A stretch of 64,000 nt of DNA from Streptomyces olivaceus (GCF_000721235.1 NZ_JOFH01000023.1:62001-126000); one strand, 5' to 3'; numbered from the stretch's first letter, positions 44,698 to 53,573 are shown. Translations and numbers: made by a program. Notes: generated by a model from the sequence alone, not told the origin.

Positions 44698-44712
44698 CCG
44701 CCCGAAGGGCGG
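44698..44712 (+). terminator. Short GAA-loop terminator after the PPOX gene
   Basis: CCGCCC (44698-44703) and GGGCGG (44707-44712) form a 6-bp stem with a GAA loop, 25 bp after the stop codon. Confidence 0.55.
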
Positions 44713-44734
44713 GCCTGGCGGCGTCAGGTGCGTG

Positions 44735-44872
44735 CTCTGGGGGTCCCCCCGGCCGGAGGCTGGGGGAGTGCTGGGCGTCGACCGGCGTACTGGTTGTACG
44801 TGGTCGGCGCCCGGTGCGGCGAGTGGGGGCACCTCCCACGCCCTTAAGGCAGTGGGGGAGCGTGCATGGCGC
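44735..44872. repeat. Dispersed-type G/C hairpin repeats abutting the guaA 3' end
   Basis: Two short G-tract elements lie here. The first (44735-44772) contains GGGGGTCCCCCC...GGGGGAG with a TCCCCC/GGGGGA stem. The second (44824-44860) contains GTGGGGGCACCTCCCACG and ends GTGGGGGAG. Similar G-tract elements recur between genes in many Streptomyces genomes, as I recall. The second overlaps the last codons of the shortened guaA frame, which is where normal GuaA sequence stops. Confidence 0.65.
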
Positions 44873-46256
44873 CCTGGACGCCGACGGAGCGGACGTCGGC
44901 GAGCAGCACCACCGGGCACTGCCAGATCTCACGGTCGAGGCCGGCCGCGGTCAGCTCCTCGCGGGCGATGGCGTCGGCCTCGCGGAGCAGGTCGAGCCGC
45001 TCCTCGGTGACCTCGCCGACGATGCGGATGCCGAGTCCGGGGCCGGGGAACGGCTGGCGCTGGACGATCTCGTCCGGCAGGCCCAGTTCCTGGCCGACCA
45101 TCCGGACCTCGTCCTTGAACAGCTTGCGCAGCGGCTCGACCAGCTCGAACTCGATGTCGTCGGGGAGGCCGCCCACGTTGTGGTGGGACTTGATGTTCGC
45201 CGTGCCGGTGCCGCCGCCGGACTCGACGACGTCCGGGTAGAGCGTGCCCTGCACCAGGAAGGCGACCTCGGGGCCCTCCTCCTGCATGATCTCCAGCTGG
45301 GCCTGCTCGAAGACGCGGATGAACTCGCGTCCGATGATCTTCCGCTTCTCCTCGGGGTCGGACACCCCGGCCAGCGCGCCCAGGAACCGCTCACTGGCGT
45401 CCACGACCTTCAGCTGCACGCCGGTCGCGGCCACGAAGTCCTTCTCGACCTGCTCCGTCTCGCCCTTGCGCATCAGACCGTGGTCGACGTAGACGCAGGT
45501 CAGCTGGGAGCCGATGGCCTTCTGGACGAGGGCCGCGGCGACCGCGGAGTCCACGCCGCCGGACAGGCCGCAGATGGCGCGCCGGTCGCCGACCTGCTCG
45601 CGGATGGTCGCGACCTGCTCGTCGATGACATTGCCCATGGTCCAGTCCGGGGTGAGGCCCGCGCCCCGGTACAGAAAGTGCTCCAGCACCTGCTGCCCGT
45701 GCGTGGAGTGCATGACCTCGGGGTGGTACTGGACGCCGTAGAGCTTCTTCTCGTCGTTCTCGAAGGCGGCGACCGGGACGACGTCCGTGGAGCCGGTGAC
45801 GGTGAAGCCCTCCGGGGCGGCGGAGCAGGCGTCGCCGTGCGACATCCACACGGCCTGCTCGGCCGGGGTGCCCTCGAAGAGGGTGGAGGACGGCTTGGAG
45901 ACCGCGAGGTCGGTGCGGCCGTACTCACGGGCTCCGGAGTTGTCGACGGTGCCGCCGAGGGTCTGCGCCATCAGCTGGAAGCCGTAGCACATGCCGAAGA
46001 CGGGGACGCCGGCCTCGAAGAGCGCGCGGTCGACGGTCGGGGCGCCCGGCTCGTACACCGACGAGGGGCCGCCGGAGAGGACGATGGCCGCCGGGTTCTT
46101 GGCGAGGATCTCCTCGACCGGCATGGAGCTCGGCACGATCTCGCTGTAGACCCGCGCCTCGCGGACACGACGGGCGATGAGCTGGGCGTACTGCGCGCCG
46201 AAGTCGACGACCAGGACGGTGTCGGGGGCGGCGGCAGCGGGAGTCGCTGATGACAC
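44844..46256 (-). CDS. guaA: GuaA: GMP synthase, C-terminally truncated (likely pseudogene or assembly/deletion event)
   Basis: 470 residues from GTG 46256 (GGAAGG upstream). GMP synthase aminates XMP. The glutaminase domain has C90 (GMCYGFQ) and H178/E180 (YHPEV), the ATP-PPase P-loop is SGGVDS (232-237), and [12 protein letters not shown] is intact. However, the sequence is family-like only to DVRSVGVQG. GuaA normally continues about 64 residues through DGRTY... to a TIEWE-type end, giving ~526 in Streptomyces. Here it ends after eight unrelated residues (AMHAPPLP) at a G-tract repeat. The lost part completes the dimer and XMP-binding domain, so activity is doubtful. No remnant lies in 44674-44843. 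Confidence 0.9.
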   Translation of the reverse strand: MSSATPAAAAPDTVLVVDFGAQYAQLIARRVREARVYSEIVPSSMPVEEILAKNPAAIVLSGGPSSVYEPGAPTVDRALFEAGVPVFGMCYGFQLMAQTLGGTVDNSGAREYGRTDLAVSKPSSTLFEGTPAEQAVWMSHGDACSAAPEGFTVTGSTDVVPVAAFENDEKKLYGVQYHPEVMHSTHGQQVLEHFLYRGAGLTPDWTMGNVIDEQVATIREQVGDRRAICGLSGGVDSAVAAALVQKAIGSQLTCVYVDHGLMRKGETEQVEKDFVAATGVQLKVVDASERFLGALAGVSDPEEKRKIIGREFIRVFEQAQLEIMQEEGPEVAFLVQGTLYPDVVESGGGTGTANIKSHHNVGGLPDDIEFELVEPLRKLFKDEVRMVGQELGLPDEIVQRQPFPGPGLGIRIVGEVTEERLDLLREADAIAREELTAAGLDREIWQCPVVLLADVRSVGVQGAMHAPPLP

Positions 46257-46377
46257 GGGGTGCCTTCCGGCGGTCGGGCGGGGGTCTGGTGTTCCCGATT
46301 CTACCGAGGCGCGCACGTGCCCCGTCCCTGGCCGGAACCCGCTCGCCCCCTCCCCGGATCTCACCATGCGAACCGGC

Positions 46378-46412
46378 TTGGTCGCGGAACGTCCGCGGGG
46401 CATACTGGCCCC
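46378..46412 (+). promoter_or_regulatory. Promoter for the leaderless attenuator transcript of chorismate mutase
   Basis: TTGGTC (46378-46383), 17 bp, CATACT (46401-46406), then six bases to the ATG at 46413. This spacing puts the transcription start on or next to the ATG, so the leader ORF is probably translated without a leader sequence. Confidence 0.6.
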
Positions 46413-46484
46413 ATGCTCAAGCACCAGGCTTCCCTGTTTATCTATGGCAACCGGCCCACCGGCTGCCATGGTCGTGCTGCTTGA
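46413..46484 (+). CDS. 23-residue leader peptide of the chorismate mutase attenuator
   Basis: ATG 46413 to TGA 46484, immediately after a promoter. It reads L8-F9-I10-Y11 in the middle and uses TTT and TAT, rare in this G/C-ending genome, for Phe and Tyr. Downstream, GGCA.CCGG...CCGG.TGCC can form a hairpin inside the leader (46445-46466), followed by the strong terminator at 46504-46540. Since chorismate mutase feeds Phe and Tyr synthesis, a Phe/Tyr-sensing attenuator is the natural reading. One codon of each is a weak signal compared with classic leaders. Confidence 0.6.
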   Translation: MLKHQASLFIYGNRPTGCHGRAA

Positions 46485-46503
46485 GCAACTGACAAGCGAC
46501 TTC

Positions 46504-46540
46504 CCAGGCGCCCCGGGCCGACAAGGCCCGGGGCGCCTGG
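46504..46540 (+). terminator. Attenuator terminator upstream of chorismate mutase
   Basis: Perfect 16-bp inverted repeat (arms 46504-46519 and 46525-46540, CCAGGCGCCCCGGGCC / GGCCCGGGGCGCCTGG) with a 5-nt GACAA loop, followed by GTTTCT. It sits between the leader peptide and the aroQ start at 46598, so it must be read through for expression. Confidence 0.8.
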
Positions 46541-46597
46541 CGTTTCTCCGGAACCTGTCGCAGTCCGGGGCACCGCCGACCAGCGAGGACCCCCGAC

Positions 46598-46918
46598 ATG
46601 ACCGTCACCACGCCCACGACCCCCGCCACGCCCGCCGCCACCACCGCGGACAAGACGGGCGCCCGCACCCCCGAGGCCGCCGACGTGATCACCGGCGCCC
46701 GGGACCGCATCGACGCCCTGGACGACCGGATCATCGGGCTGATCCAGGAACGGATGGCCGTCTCCGCCGTCATCCAGGAGACGAGGATCACCTCCGGCGG
46801 CCGGCGCGTGAACCTCTCCCGCGAGATGGAGGTCCTCGACCACTACCGGCAGGCGCTGGGCAAGCCCGGCACCGCGCTGGCGATGACGATGCTGGAGCTG
46901 TGCCGGGGACGGGTCTGA
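46598..46918 (+). CDS. AroQ-type chorismate mutase
   Basis: 106 residues from ATG 46598 with GAGGA ~9 bases upstream. It converts chorismate to prephenate, the first step toward Phe and Tyr. After a Thr/Pro/Ala-rich start, the helical core shows [20 protein letters not shown] and [10 protein letters not shown], with the Arg and Lys/Arg pattern of the AroQ fold, then [14 protein letters not shown]. It is a free-standing monofunctional enzyme, divergent from guaA and placed behind the attenuator. Confidence 0.92.
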   Translation: MTVTTPTTPATPAATTADKTGARTPEAADVITGARDRIDALDDRIIGLIQERMAVSAVIQETRITSGGRRVNLSREMEVLDHYRQALGKPGTALAMTMLELCRGRV

Positions 46919-47040
46919 GACTCGTATCTGAGTTCGGCGCCTTCTCACCCGTACGGAGCGTGACCGGCACGCGCGCGGCTTCGTTGGTCCCGGTGTCCGT
47001 GTCAGCCAGGGGCGGGCCCGAAAGAACCACGCGTGGCTCG

Positions 47041-47094
47041 CTGGAGCGATGAGACGTGCGGAATCGTGCCGCACGTCGTGGGACCTCGCTCCAG
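47041..47094. repeat. Nested inverted repeat between aroQ and the GMC gene
   Basis: Outer arms CTGGAGCGA (47041-47049) and TCGCTCCAG (47086-47094) enclose an inner perfect 9-bp stem, GACGTGCGG (47053-47061) and CCGCACGTC (47069-47077). The 386-bp gap 46919-47304 between the two convergent genes contains no supported ORF. This element and the terminator at 47141-47170 are its main structures. Confidence 0.7.
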
Positions 47095-47140
47095 GAAGTG
47101 ACCGGACGGCAGGGGACAGCAGCCCGGTCACCCAAGGAAC

Positions 47141-47170
47141 GGCCGGCTCCGGGGACGCCCGGAGCCGGCC
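47141..47170. terminator. Strong terminator between convergent aroQ and GMC genes
   Basis: Perfect 13-bp stem (47141-47153 and 47158-47170, GGCCGGCTCCGGG / CCCGGAGCCGGCC) with a GACG tetraloop, 135 bp past the leftward GMC stop and ~220 bp past aroQ. Confidence 0.75.
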
Positions 47171-47304
47171 GACGGAACACGTCCCCACGTTCCCGTCCGG
47201 GCCGCAGTGTCCCCCGGCCCCACCCCGTGACGATTCACCCTCACGATTCACCGACACCGACACAGCCCGCGACACCGTCCGCGACACGGTCCGCCCGCGG
47301 CCCG

Positions 47305-49122
47305 CTACCGCTTCGGCGGCACCGTGGGCACGCCGAGGAAGGGCAGCCGGAGGGCGCCGAAGGCCTCCTCCGGGACCGCCGGGGAGTTGGGCCCGACGGG
47401 CGCCAGGCGCTCGTACGCGTCTCCCTGGGCGGGGCGCGGGTCGCTCTCGCCCTTGTTCGGCCAGTACGACATCGCCCGCTCGGCCTGCGCCGTGATCGTC
47501 AGGGACGGGTTGACGCCCAGGTTGGCCGAGACGGCGGCGCCGTCCACGACCGAGATGCCGGGGTGGCCGAAGAGGCGGTGGTACGGGTCGATGACGCCGG
47601 TCTCGCGGGTGGCGCCGATGGGACAGCCGCCGAGGAAGTGGGCGGTGAGCGGCATGCCCGTCAGCTCGCCCACGTTGGAACCGGCGAAGCCGTTGATCTC
47701 GGCGGCGAGCGCGGAGGCGCCCTCGGTCGCGGCCTTGATCTGCTTGGGGTTGGGCGAACCGTGGCCCTGGCGGGCGGTGAGCAGGCCCTTGCCGATGCCC
47801 GCCGGTTTCAGGTGCGTGGTCAGGGAGTTGTCGAGGGACTGCATGACGAGGCCGATGATGGTCCGCTCGGACCACTTGCGGTTGGACAGCGAACGCAGGA
47901 CCAGCAGCGGGTGCTTGGCCGCGTTGGCCAGGAAGCCCGCGACGCGGGAGGCGCCCGAGCCCTTCTCGCCGGCGTACGGGACCTGGAGGATCGAGAGGCC
48001 GCCCATCGAGTTGGAGCCCTTGCCGTAGCGCACCGGTTCGATGTGGGTGCTGGCGTCCGGGTGGATGGAGGACGTGATGGCGACGCCGCGCGTGAAGTCG
48101 GCGCGCCGTTCTCCCGTGGCCCTGCGGTAGCGGCGGTCGTCGGTCTGGGCCCCGACCAGTGCCTCGGAGTTGGTGCGGGTCAGCCCGCCGAGCCGGTCGG
48201 ACAGGTACGGGAGCTGGCCGCCCGCCTTCATGCGGTGCAGCAGGGTCTGGGTGCCGTAGGTGCCGGCGGCGAGCACGACGCGGCGGGCGGTGAAGGTGCG
48301 GCCCGCGTCCTTCTTCCTGCGGTCGGTGCGGAGCGTGGCGATCGCGAACCCGCCGCGCGAGTCCTCCGTGACGGAGACGGCCGTCGTCATGGGGTGGACG
48401 ACCGCGCCGGCCTTCTCCGCGAGGTAGAGGTAGTTCTCGTTGAGGGTGTTCTTCGCGCCGTGCCGGCAGCCGGTCATGCACTCGCCGCACTCGTTGCAGG
48501 CCTTGCGCTCGGGCCCCGCGCCGCCGAAGTAGGGGTCGGGCACCCGCTCGCCGGGCTTCGCCCGTGCCGTGCCGTCGGCGTCCTCGCCGTCGCCGAAGAA
48601 GACGCCGACCGGCGCCATGTGGAAGGTGTCGCCGCAGCCCATCCGCTCGGCGGCGGCCTTCAGGTGCACGTCGGAGGGGGTCATCGTCGGGTTGATGCGG
48701 ACCCCGAGCATGCGCCGGGCCTGGTCGTAGTACGGCGTCAGCTCCCCCTGCCAGTCGGTGATGTCCCGCCACTGGGGGTCGTCGAAGAATGGTTTCGGCG
48801 GAACGTAGAGGGTGTTGGCGTAGTTCAGGGAGCCGCCGCCGACGCCCGCACCCGCCAGGACCATGACGTTGCCGAGCAGATGGATGCGCTGGATGCCGAA
48901 CATGCCGAGCTTGGGCGCCCAGAGGTAGTTCTTCAGGTCCCAGGAGTTCTTGGGCAGCGACTCCCTGGTGAAGCGGCGGCCGGCCTCCAGGACACCGACG
49001 CGGTAGCCCTTCTCGGTGAGGCGGAGCGCGGAGACCGAGCCGCCGAATCCGGAACCGACTATGAGGACGTCGTAGTCGTACCCGCTCTCGTCCCGGGTCT
49101 GGACAGTCTTCTCCTGCGACAC
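47305..49122 (-). CDS. GMC-type FAD oxidoreductase (cholesterol-oxidase-like) with a Cys cluster
   Basis: 605 residues from GTG 49122 (GAGGAGAG upstream). FAD is bound by VGSGFGGSVSALRL (23-28) and GAGVGGGSLNYAN. Between the FAD and substrate domains is CNECGECMTGC (C209, C212, C215, C219), a CxxCxxCxxxC spacing seen in the ChoD-like branch and possibly binding iron-sulfur or another metal. The C-terminal GMC signature is GCPIGA...DGAAVSANLGVNPSLTITA. The family oxidises sterols or other alcohols, and there is no secretion signal. The SSADH gene lies 80 bp upstream on the same strand, so the two may be co-transcribed. Confidence 0.9.
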   Translation of the reverse strand: MSQEKTVQTRDESGYDYDVLIVGSGFGGSVSALRLTEKGYRVGVLEAGRRFTRESLPKNSWDLKNYLWAPKLGMFGIQRIHLLGNVMVLAGAGVGGGSLNYANTLYVPPKPFFDDPQWRDITDWQGELTPYYDQARRMLGVRINPTMTPSDVHLKAAAERMGCGDTFHMAPVGVFFGDGEDADGTARAKPGERVPDPYFGGAGPERKACNECGECMTGCRHGAKNTLNENYLYLAEKAGAVVHPMTTAVSVTEDSRGGFAIATLRTDRRKKDAGRTFTARRVVLAAGTYGTQTLLHRMKAGGQLPYLSDRLGGLTRTNSEALVGAQTDDRRYRRATGERRADFTRGVAITSSIHPDASTHIEPVRYGKGSNSMGGLSILQVPYAGEKGSGASRVAGFLANAAKHPLLVLRSLSNRKWSERTIIGLVMQSLDNSLTTHLKPAGIGKGLLTARQGHGSPNPKQIKAATEGASALAAEINGFAGSNVGELTGMPLTAHFLGGCPIGATRETGVIDPYHRLFGHPGISVVDGAAVSANLGVNPSLTITAQAERAMSYWPNKGESDPRPAQGDAYERLAPVGPNSPAVPEEAFGALRLPFLGVPTVPPKR

Positions 49123-49202
49123 GTGCTCTCCTCGTCGAGAACGGATGGGAACGGATGGTGGGGGCGGGCAGGAACGGGCGCGGGCGGGAGCGAGGGGGGG
49201 GA

Positions 49203-50816
49203 CTAGCGGAAGCGGAACGCCTTCATCGCGCGCAGGCTGCGGCTCATGAACGCCGCGTACTTCTCGTCGTCCATCCCCAGCGACGGTGCCATCGGCAGCA
49301 GCCGCTGCTGGGCGACCGTCTGGGCCTCGGTGTACTTGAGGATGCCCTCGGAACCGTGCCGGCGGCCCAGGCCGGAGTCCTTCATGCCGCCCATCGGGGA
49401 CTGGACGCTGCCGTAGGCGGAGGCGTAGCCCTCGTTGATGTTGACGGTGCCGGTGCGCAGCCGGGCGGCGACGTCGCGGCCGCGCCGGGCGTCCTTCGTC
49501 CAGACCGCGGAGTTCAGGCCGTACGGGGTGGAGTTGGCGTGCTCGACCGCCTCGTCCTCGGTCGTGAAGCGGTAGACGGAGACGACCGGGCCGAAGGTCT
49601 CCTCGTCGCACACCGTCATGGGGGACGTGACGCCGTCGAGGATGGTCGGCTCGTAGAAGTACGGGCCGATGTCGGGGCGGGCGACACCGCCGGCGACGAG
49701 CCTCGCGCCCCGCTCCACGGCGTCCGCGACGTGCCGTTTCACCGTCTCCAGCTGCCGCTCGCCCGCCAGCGAGCCCATGTCGGCGCCGTAGGAGAGGGAG
49801 GTGCCGAGACGCATCGCCCTGGTGCGGGCGGCGAAGCGCTCCAGGAAGGCGTCGGCGACGGACTCGTGGACGTAGAGCCGCTCGATGGAGATGCAGAGCT
49901 GGCCGGCCGACGAGAAGCAGGCGCGGACGGCACCCGCCGCGGCCTTCTCGATGTCGGCGTCCTCCAGGACCAGCATGGCGTTCTTGCCGCCCAGTTCGAG
50001 GGAGACGCCGACCAGGCGGGCGGCTGCCCCCCGGGCGACCTCGCGGCCGGTGCGGGTGGAGCCGGTGAAGGAGACGTAGTCGGCGTGCTTGACGACCTCG
50101 GGGCCGACGACCGGGCCGTCACCGAGGACGACCTGGAAGGCCTCGGCGGGCAGGCCGGCCTCGATGAGCAGGTCCCTGGCCCACAGCGCGGTCAGGCACG
50201 TCTCGGTGTCGGGCTTCATGACGACGGCGTTGCCCGCGACGAAGGCCGGGATCGCGTCCCCGACGGACAGCTCCAACGGGTAGTTCCAGGGGGCGATCTG
50301 GCCGACGACGCCGCGCGGGTGGCGCAGTTCGGTCACCTTCGTGAGGGTCGGCACGGCGCCGGTGTGCCGCCTGGGCCGCAGGTAGGCGGGCCCCTTGCGG
50401 CCGTAGTGCCGGGCGGCGACGGCGACGGCCTGGACCTCCTCGTGGGCGTGCAGACGGGCCTTGCCGGTCTCCAGCTGGATGAGATCGAGGACCTCGGCCT
50501 GGCGGGCCAGGACCAGGTCGTGGAAGCGCAGCAGAACGGCGGCGCGCTGCCGTACCGGCGTCCGGGCCCACACGGCCTGGGCGGCACGGGCCCGCTCGAA
50601 GGCGCCGGCCACGTCCTCGGGCGTGGACTCGGGCAGGTCGGCCAGCTTCTCGCCGGTGAGCGGGGTGTGGTTGGCCGTGCGGCCGGACCCGGCGACGCCC
50701 TTGGTGAGCTGGGCGACCAGCTCGGGCGTGACCACGTCGGCAGCGGTGCGGGCGCCCTCCGGGGCGGGGGCGAGGGGGTTGGTGCCGGTCAGTTCCGGGG
50801 CCTGCGCGTCCGTCAT
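49203..50816 (-). CDS. gabD: Succinate-semialdehyde dehydrogenase (NADP-type aldehyde dehydrogenase)
   Basis: 537 residues. It oxidises succinate semialdehyde or related aldehydes with NAD(P). The nucleophile is C308 in SSAGQLCIS, the general base E274 in VSLELGGKN, and the NADP-site segment is WNYPLELSVGDAIP, all intact. It matches the GabD2-like branch found in actinobacteria. It is upstream of the GMC gene in the same direction and could feed products of GABA or aldehyde breakdown into the TCA cycle; sucCD also lies in this window, but not next to it. Confidence 0.9.
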   Translation of the reverse strand: MTDAQAPELTGTNPLAPAPEGARTAADVVTPELVAQLTKGVAGSGRTANHTPLTGEKLADLPESTPEDVAGAFERARAAQAVWARTPVRQRAAVLLRFHDLVLARQAEVLDLIQLETGKARLHAHEEVQAVAVAARHYGRKGPAYLRPRRHTGAVPTLTKVTELRHPRGVVGQIAPWNYPLELSVGDAIPAFVAGNAVVMKPDTETCLTALWARDLLIEAGLPAEAFQVVLGDGPVVGPEVVKHADYVSFTGSTRTGREVARGAAARLVGVSLELGGKNAMLVLEDADIEKAAAGAVRACFSSAGQLCISIERLYVHESVADAFLERFAARTRAMRLGTSLSYGADMGSLAGERQLETVKRHVADAVERGARLVAGGVARPDIGPYFYEPTILDGVTSPMTVCDEETFGPVVSVYRFTTEDEAVEHANSTPYGLNSAVWTKDARRGRDVAARLRTGTVNINEGYASAYGSVQSPMGGMKDSGLGRRHGSEGILKYTEAQTVAQQRLLPMAPSLGMDDEKYAAFMSRSLRAMKAFRFR

Positions 50817-50938
50817 GTGCCGCAGGGTATGACGCGGGGCGGGCTTTGTGTACCCGTCGGTAACGGGGATTCACGGTGATTCACCGAGTGCTCACACGGC
50901 GCCAGTGATCGCTGGCAACAAACCAGCTGATCAGGGCG

Positions 50939-51736
50939 TTACGCGGGAGGGCCGAACCTGATCGCTTCTTTTCGGCCCGGTTCGCGATTCGGTTCCCAGT
51001 CCGGTTCCTGATCCGGTGCGGCCCGGAGGTCGCGGACCACCGACTCCAGTTGCCGGGCGACCTCCTCGGCGTCCGGCCGGGACGAGCCGGGCCCGGTCGG
51101 CAGGCGTTCGGCGAGCGCGCCGAGCGGCCCGGACGGCGGCGGGTCTCCGGCGGCGGTGCGCAGCAGGTCGCCCAGGGACCGCAGGTCGGCCGCGGGCCCG
51201 GAACCGCGTACGGGCTCCCCGCCGGCCAGGTGGGCGGTGCCGAAGCCGGTGAGGACGACGCGGCCGTGCCGTCCGAGCAGCACGTTGGCGGGCCGGACCG
51301 CACGGTGCACGATGCCGACGGCGTGCGCGGCCCTGAGGGCGCCGAGTACGGCGAGGCCGATCCGGGCGGCCTCCGGCGGTGCGACCGGGCCGCGCAGGAG
51401 CACGTCGCGCAGGGACTCGCCCGGGACCCACTCCGTGACGATCCAGGGCAGTCCGTCGAGACCGGCCTCCTCCACGACCACGTCGTGGATGCGGACGGCG
51501 GCGGGATGGTCGACGCGGGCGGCGGCCCGCGCTTCGCGGTAGAGGCGGTGGGCCGCCCGCCGGTAGGACTCTTCCTCCGGGTCGCCGGGCAACCGGGGCC
51601 GGCGGACGGCGACCTCGCGGTCGTCCTCGCGGACCGCCGCCTCGTCGAGGGCCCGCCAGACGGTGCCCGACGCGCCGGAACCGGCACGCCTCAGTAACCG
51701 GTACCGCTCACCCAGCAGTCGGCCTTCGAGCCCCAT
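50939..51736 (-). CDS. Cytosolic Ser/Thr pseudokinase
   Basis: 265 residues with no membrane helix. The kinase fold is recognisable (GERYRLLRRAGSGASGTVWRA; WIVTEWVPGESLRDVLL), but all three catalytic residues are replaced: R45 for the ATP lysine (VAVRRP), A146 in HRAVRPAN for the HRD aspartate, and G164 in TGFG for the DFG aspartate. The C terminus is a short charged tail. The gene starts 13 bp after the stop of an active-looking kinase (51750-53573), so they are one operon. It probably binds or regulates that kinase rather than phosphorylating substrates. Confidence 0.88.
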   Translation of the reverse strand: MGLEGRLLGERYRLLRRAGSGASGTVWRALDEAAVREDDREVAVRRPRLPGDPEEESYRRAAHRLYREARAAARVDHPAAVRIHDVVVEEAGLDGLPWIVTEWVPGESLRDVLLRGPVAPPEAARIGLAVLGALRAAHAVGIVHRAVRPANVLLGRHGRVVLTGFGTAHLAGGEPVRGSGPAADLRSLGDLLRTAAGDPPPSGPLGALAERLPTGPGSSRPDAEEVARQLESVVRDLRAAPDQEPDWEPNREPGRKEAIRFGPPA

Positions 51737-51749
51737 CAGCCACGTCCCA

Positions 51750-53573
51750 TCAGAGCTTGTCGACCTCCCAGTTGGCGATCACCGTCCGGGCGATCTCCCG
51801 GCCCTCGTCCGCGAAGTGGCCCTCGCGGGGGTAGTCGATCGACACCTTGTACATGTCGCCGTTGCCGGCACGGTAGTAGAGGATGTGGAACTCGCGCTTG
51901 CGAGGGTGCTCCGCGTCCGTGGTCGTGTAGGCGATGGTGTTCTCGGCGGCCTTCTCGCCCTTGTACTCGGTCTCGCCCGGCTCCCCCTGGGGGGCGGGCT
52001 TGTCGGCGAAGTCCCAGGAGTACTCGCCGTCCTTGAGCATGTCCCAGTCCGCCCAGGCGTTGGCTCCCGCGGTGTCCGGGATCTCGCCCGCCTTGTCGTC
52101 GGCCTTGACGTCCCGGTCCACGAGGACGGTGATCATGCCGCTGGGGTCGGAGAACGTCTCGTAGGTGCCGTCCCACTCCTCGTCCTCCGCGTGCTCCTCC
52201 TTCACGAACTCCGCGGGCACGCCGACACTCATCCCGGCCTTGGCGCCGAGCTCCCGCTGCTTCCACCCCTCCGGCAGCGGGCCCGCGAAGGGGTCGGCGA
52301 CCACGAGGTACGACGCCACCGCCGCCGCGACGGCCGCCGCGCCGAGGGTGATCCAGACGTTGCGCCCCAGCCGGACGCCCCAGCGCGAGCCGGTGCCCGT
52401 GCCCGTGCCGGACGGCCCTCCCGGCGCCTCCGGACCGCCGAACGGCACCACCCGGGTGGGCGGCGGCGCGGGCGGGTTGGCGGCGGCGTCGAGCAGCGTG
52501 CGGACCCGGGCGGCGTCCGGGCGGCGCGCCGGGTCCTTGTCCAGCAGGCCCGTGATTGCCTCGGCCAGCGGTCCCCGCGCGGAGGCAGGCGGCGCGGGCA
52601 CGGCGTTGAGCACCGACTGGAGCGTGGCGGGCGTGTTGCTGCGGCGGAAGGGCGAGACCCCCTCCGTCGCCGCGTACAGGACCACGCCCAGCGACCACAG
52701 GTCGCTCGCCGGTCCCGGGCGCTGGCCCAGCACCCGTTCCGGGGCGATGTACTCGGGCGAGCCCACGAAGCCGCCGGTGTCGGTCAGATTCGTCTCGCCC
52801 TCGATCTGTGCGATGCCGAAGTCGGTGAGGACGACCCGGCCGTGCCGTCCGAGCAGTACGTTGTCCGGCTTCACGTCGCGGTGCAGGATGCCGTCCTCGT
52901 GGGCGGCCTCCAGCGCGCCGAGCACCTCCAGACCGATCCGGGCCGCCTCGCGCGCGCCCATGGTGCCCTCCTGGAGGGCGTCGCCCAGGGAACGCCCCCG
53001 CACCAGCTCCATCACGATCCACGGCCGGCCGTCCACGACCGCCACGTCGTGCACGTCGACCACGGCGGGGTGGTCGAGCCGGGCCGCGGCGCGCGCCTCG
53101 CGGCGCATCCGCTCGTAGGCGTTGTCCCGTTCCCGTTCGGGAAGATGGTCGGGAACGCGGGGCTCCTTGACGGCCACCTCGCGGTCCACGGTCTCGTCCT
53201 TCGCCCGCCACACCGTGCCCATGCCGCCGTGTCCGAGCCGGCCGAGCAGCCGGTACCGACCGGCGACGAGGCGCCCGGCGCCCGCATCCGCGGCGCCTCC
53301 CGCGGGGCCGCCGGAGGCCGCCCCCACCGCAGGAGACGCGGCCGCCGCCGGAGCGGACGACGACAGCCCGGACGGCTCGGCCGAGGGCGACGCGGACGGC
53401 TCGGGCGACGGCGACGCGGGCGGCTCGGGCGACGATGCTCGCGGCGGTACGACCTCGGTGGGTGCCGCGTACGGGTTGCCGGGATGCGGCACCGCGACCG
53501 GCTGGTTCGGTGGCTGCAGGCCATAACTCGTCGGCTCGTCCGCCCCTGCGCGGGGCCCCCCGTTGCTGCTCAT
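51750..53573 (-). CDS. Transmembrane Ser/Thr protein kinase with lipoprotein-like ectodomain
   Basis: 607 residues from ATG 53573 (ATG 53585 is also possible). Residues 1-100 are Pro/Ser/Ala-rich. The kinase domain (~100-370) is complete: GHGGMGTVW, K136 (VAVKEPR), HRDVKPDN, DFGIA and SPEYIAPE. One helix (~415-435, VWITLGAAAVAAAVASYLVV) leads to a ~170-residue exterior domain starting PLPEGWKQRELG. Similar exterior domains occur in the other kinases of this cluster. It is the upstream partner of the pseudokinase gene. Confidence 0.92.
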   Translation of the reverse strand: MSSNGGPRAGADEPTSYGLQPPNQPVAVPHPGNPYAAPTEVVPPRASSPEPPASPSPEPSASPSAEPSGLSSSAPAAAASPAVGAASGGPAGGAADAGAGRLVAGRYRLLGRLGHGGMGTVWRAKDETVDREVAVKEPRVPDHLPERERDNAYERMRREARAAARLDHPAVVDVHDVAVVDGRPWIVMELVRGRSLGDALQEGTMGAREAARIGLEVLGALEAAHEDGILHRDVKPDNVLLGRHGRVVLTDFGIAQIEGETNLTDTGGFVGSPEYIAPERVLGQRPGPASDLWSLGVVLYAATEGVSPFRRSNTPATLQSVLNAVPAPPASARGPLAEAITGLLDKDPARRPDAARVRTLLDAAANPPAPPPTRVVPFGGPEAPGGPSGTGTGTGSRWGVRLGRNVWITLGAAAVAAAVASYLVVADPFAGPLPEGWKQRELGAKAGMSVGVPAEFVKEEHAEDEEWDGTYETFSDPSGMITVLVDRDVKADDKAGEIPDTAGANAWADWDMLKDGEYSWDFADKPAPQGEPGETEYKGEKAAENTIAYTTTDAEHPRKREFHILYYRAGNGDMYKVSIDYPREGHFADEGREIARTVIANWEVDKL

